DNA of 5,588 nucleotides from Devosia sp. (GTDB lineage: Bacteria > Pseudomonadota > Alphaproteobacteria > Rhizobiales > Devosiaceae), in contig JAQGKG010000441.1 in assembly GCA_028290245.1 (NCBI GenBank), positions 1 to 5,588 of the forward strand, read 5' to 3'. Position numbers and translations under genes: made by a program. Of this stretch, positions 5,203-5,588 are shown one piece after another. Within the stretch, counting starts at the first letter, position 1, and each line of letters starts with the position of its first letter. The notes beneath the pieces were generated by a model. The model made no database searches. It was not told where the DNA came from and saw only the letters and a list, made by a program, of their open reading frames with translations.

Positions 5203-5588
5203 TGTCGCCTCCCACCCCCGCAATCACTCTGGCTTGGTCACAAGCTCGCCGAGCGGAGCAGAGGTGTTTGCCAAGCTGGTACTGATGGACGAGCACGCAG
5301 AGCCGTCGCCCAACAGTCGTTGGCGAAGATAGGCAGGGGTACCTTATGTATCAGCAACACACGCTCGTGCTCTCATCGGTCGTTTCTGTGACCTCATAGC
5401 CGTAAATGCTGCCCAGAATGTGTTCGCCGCCGAGAGGCATGACGCCGACAACCCAGACGCGATCAGCTCTTCACCAGTGCCGCTGCTGCCTCAACCATGC
5501 AGATAGGCTCCCGTAGGCGGCATGTGCTGGTTCTTCGGAGGCATACTGTGGGTGCTCACCGCCGGCAAGATGAAGCCGACGCCCTCTT
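5203..5588. other. Region with no supported gene; possible degraded coding pieces
   Basis: About 385 bases hold no open frame with a credible start, ribosome site and family match. Short protein-like runs occur. On the minus strand about 40 residues, including DRVWVVGVMPLGGEHILG and ending in a stop near 5359, lie between two stops. On the plus strand a run with GAEVFAKLVLMDEHAEP stops near 5332. From ATG 5522 to the right edge the plus strand reads MCWFFGGILWVLTAGKM, a hydrophobic start that could be the beginning of a small membrane protein. None can be assigned. Decayed genes and chance frames are both possible. Confidence 0.4.

Overview
This 5.6 kb window holds mostly small metabolic genes, each next to its own transcriptional regulator. 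Base composition is GC-rich. The gene families (AraC_N-type AraC regulator, HxlR, LysR, crotonase, antibiotic biosynthesis monooxygenase (ABM)-type monooxygenase, Atu4866-like protein) point to an alphaproteobacterium. A GTCCGCTTTC/GAAAGCGGAC palindrome after the last gene hints at a sphingomonad, but that is recollection, not proof. No transposase, tRNA, rRNA, CRISPR array or phage gene is visible.

Left module (1-1727). On the minus strand lie a small ABM-domain monooxygenase (339-647) and, 76 bp downstream, the 5' part of an alpha/beta-hydrolase (esterase/lipase type) that runs off the left edge. The hydrolase seems to carry a one-base frameshift in a G-tract at 27-30, just before its HGG(G) oxyanion motif. 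Diverging from them on the plus strand is an AraC-family regulator (828-1727). The shared upstream region contains two AGGAT direct repeats exactly 21 bp apart and an 8-bp inverted repeat, which are plausible operator elements.

Middle module (1970-3274). A crotonase-family enoyl-CoA hydratase/isomerase with both catalytic glutamates (minus) is divergent from an HxlR/MarR-like regulator (plus). Between them is a perfect palindrome, CTAAGTAT-N7-ATACTTAG, next to a consensus TTGACA box for the hydratase. This is the clearest operator in the window.

Right module (3370-5150). A LysR-type regulator (minus) is divergent from a two-gene plus-strand operon. The operon encodes an NTF2/SnoaL-like protein and an 82-aa Atu4866-like protein, joined by a 4-bp GTGA stop/start overlap. 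A strong 12-bp stem-loop follows the operon at 5168-5202.

The three modules share one architecture: a regulator transcribed away from the gene or genes it probably controls. They may handle small organic or reactive metabolites (ester, acyl-CoA, quinone-type or polyketide-like chemistry), but no complete pathway is present. The last ~385 bases hold no gene I can support, only short protein-like stretches broken by stops. I found no clearly novel system. The most informative items are the HxlR operator, the 21-bp AGGAT repeats, the hydrolase frameshift and the coupled NTF2/Atu4866 pair.
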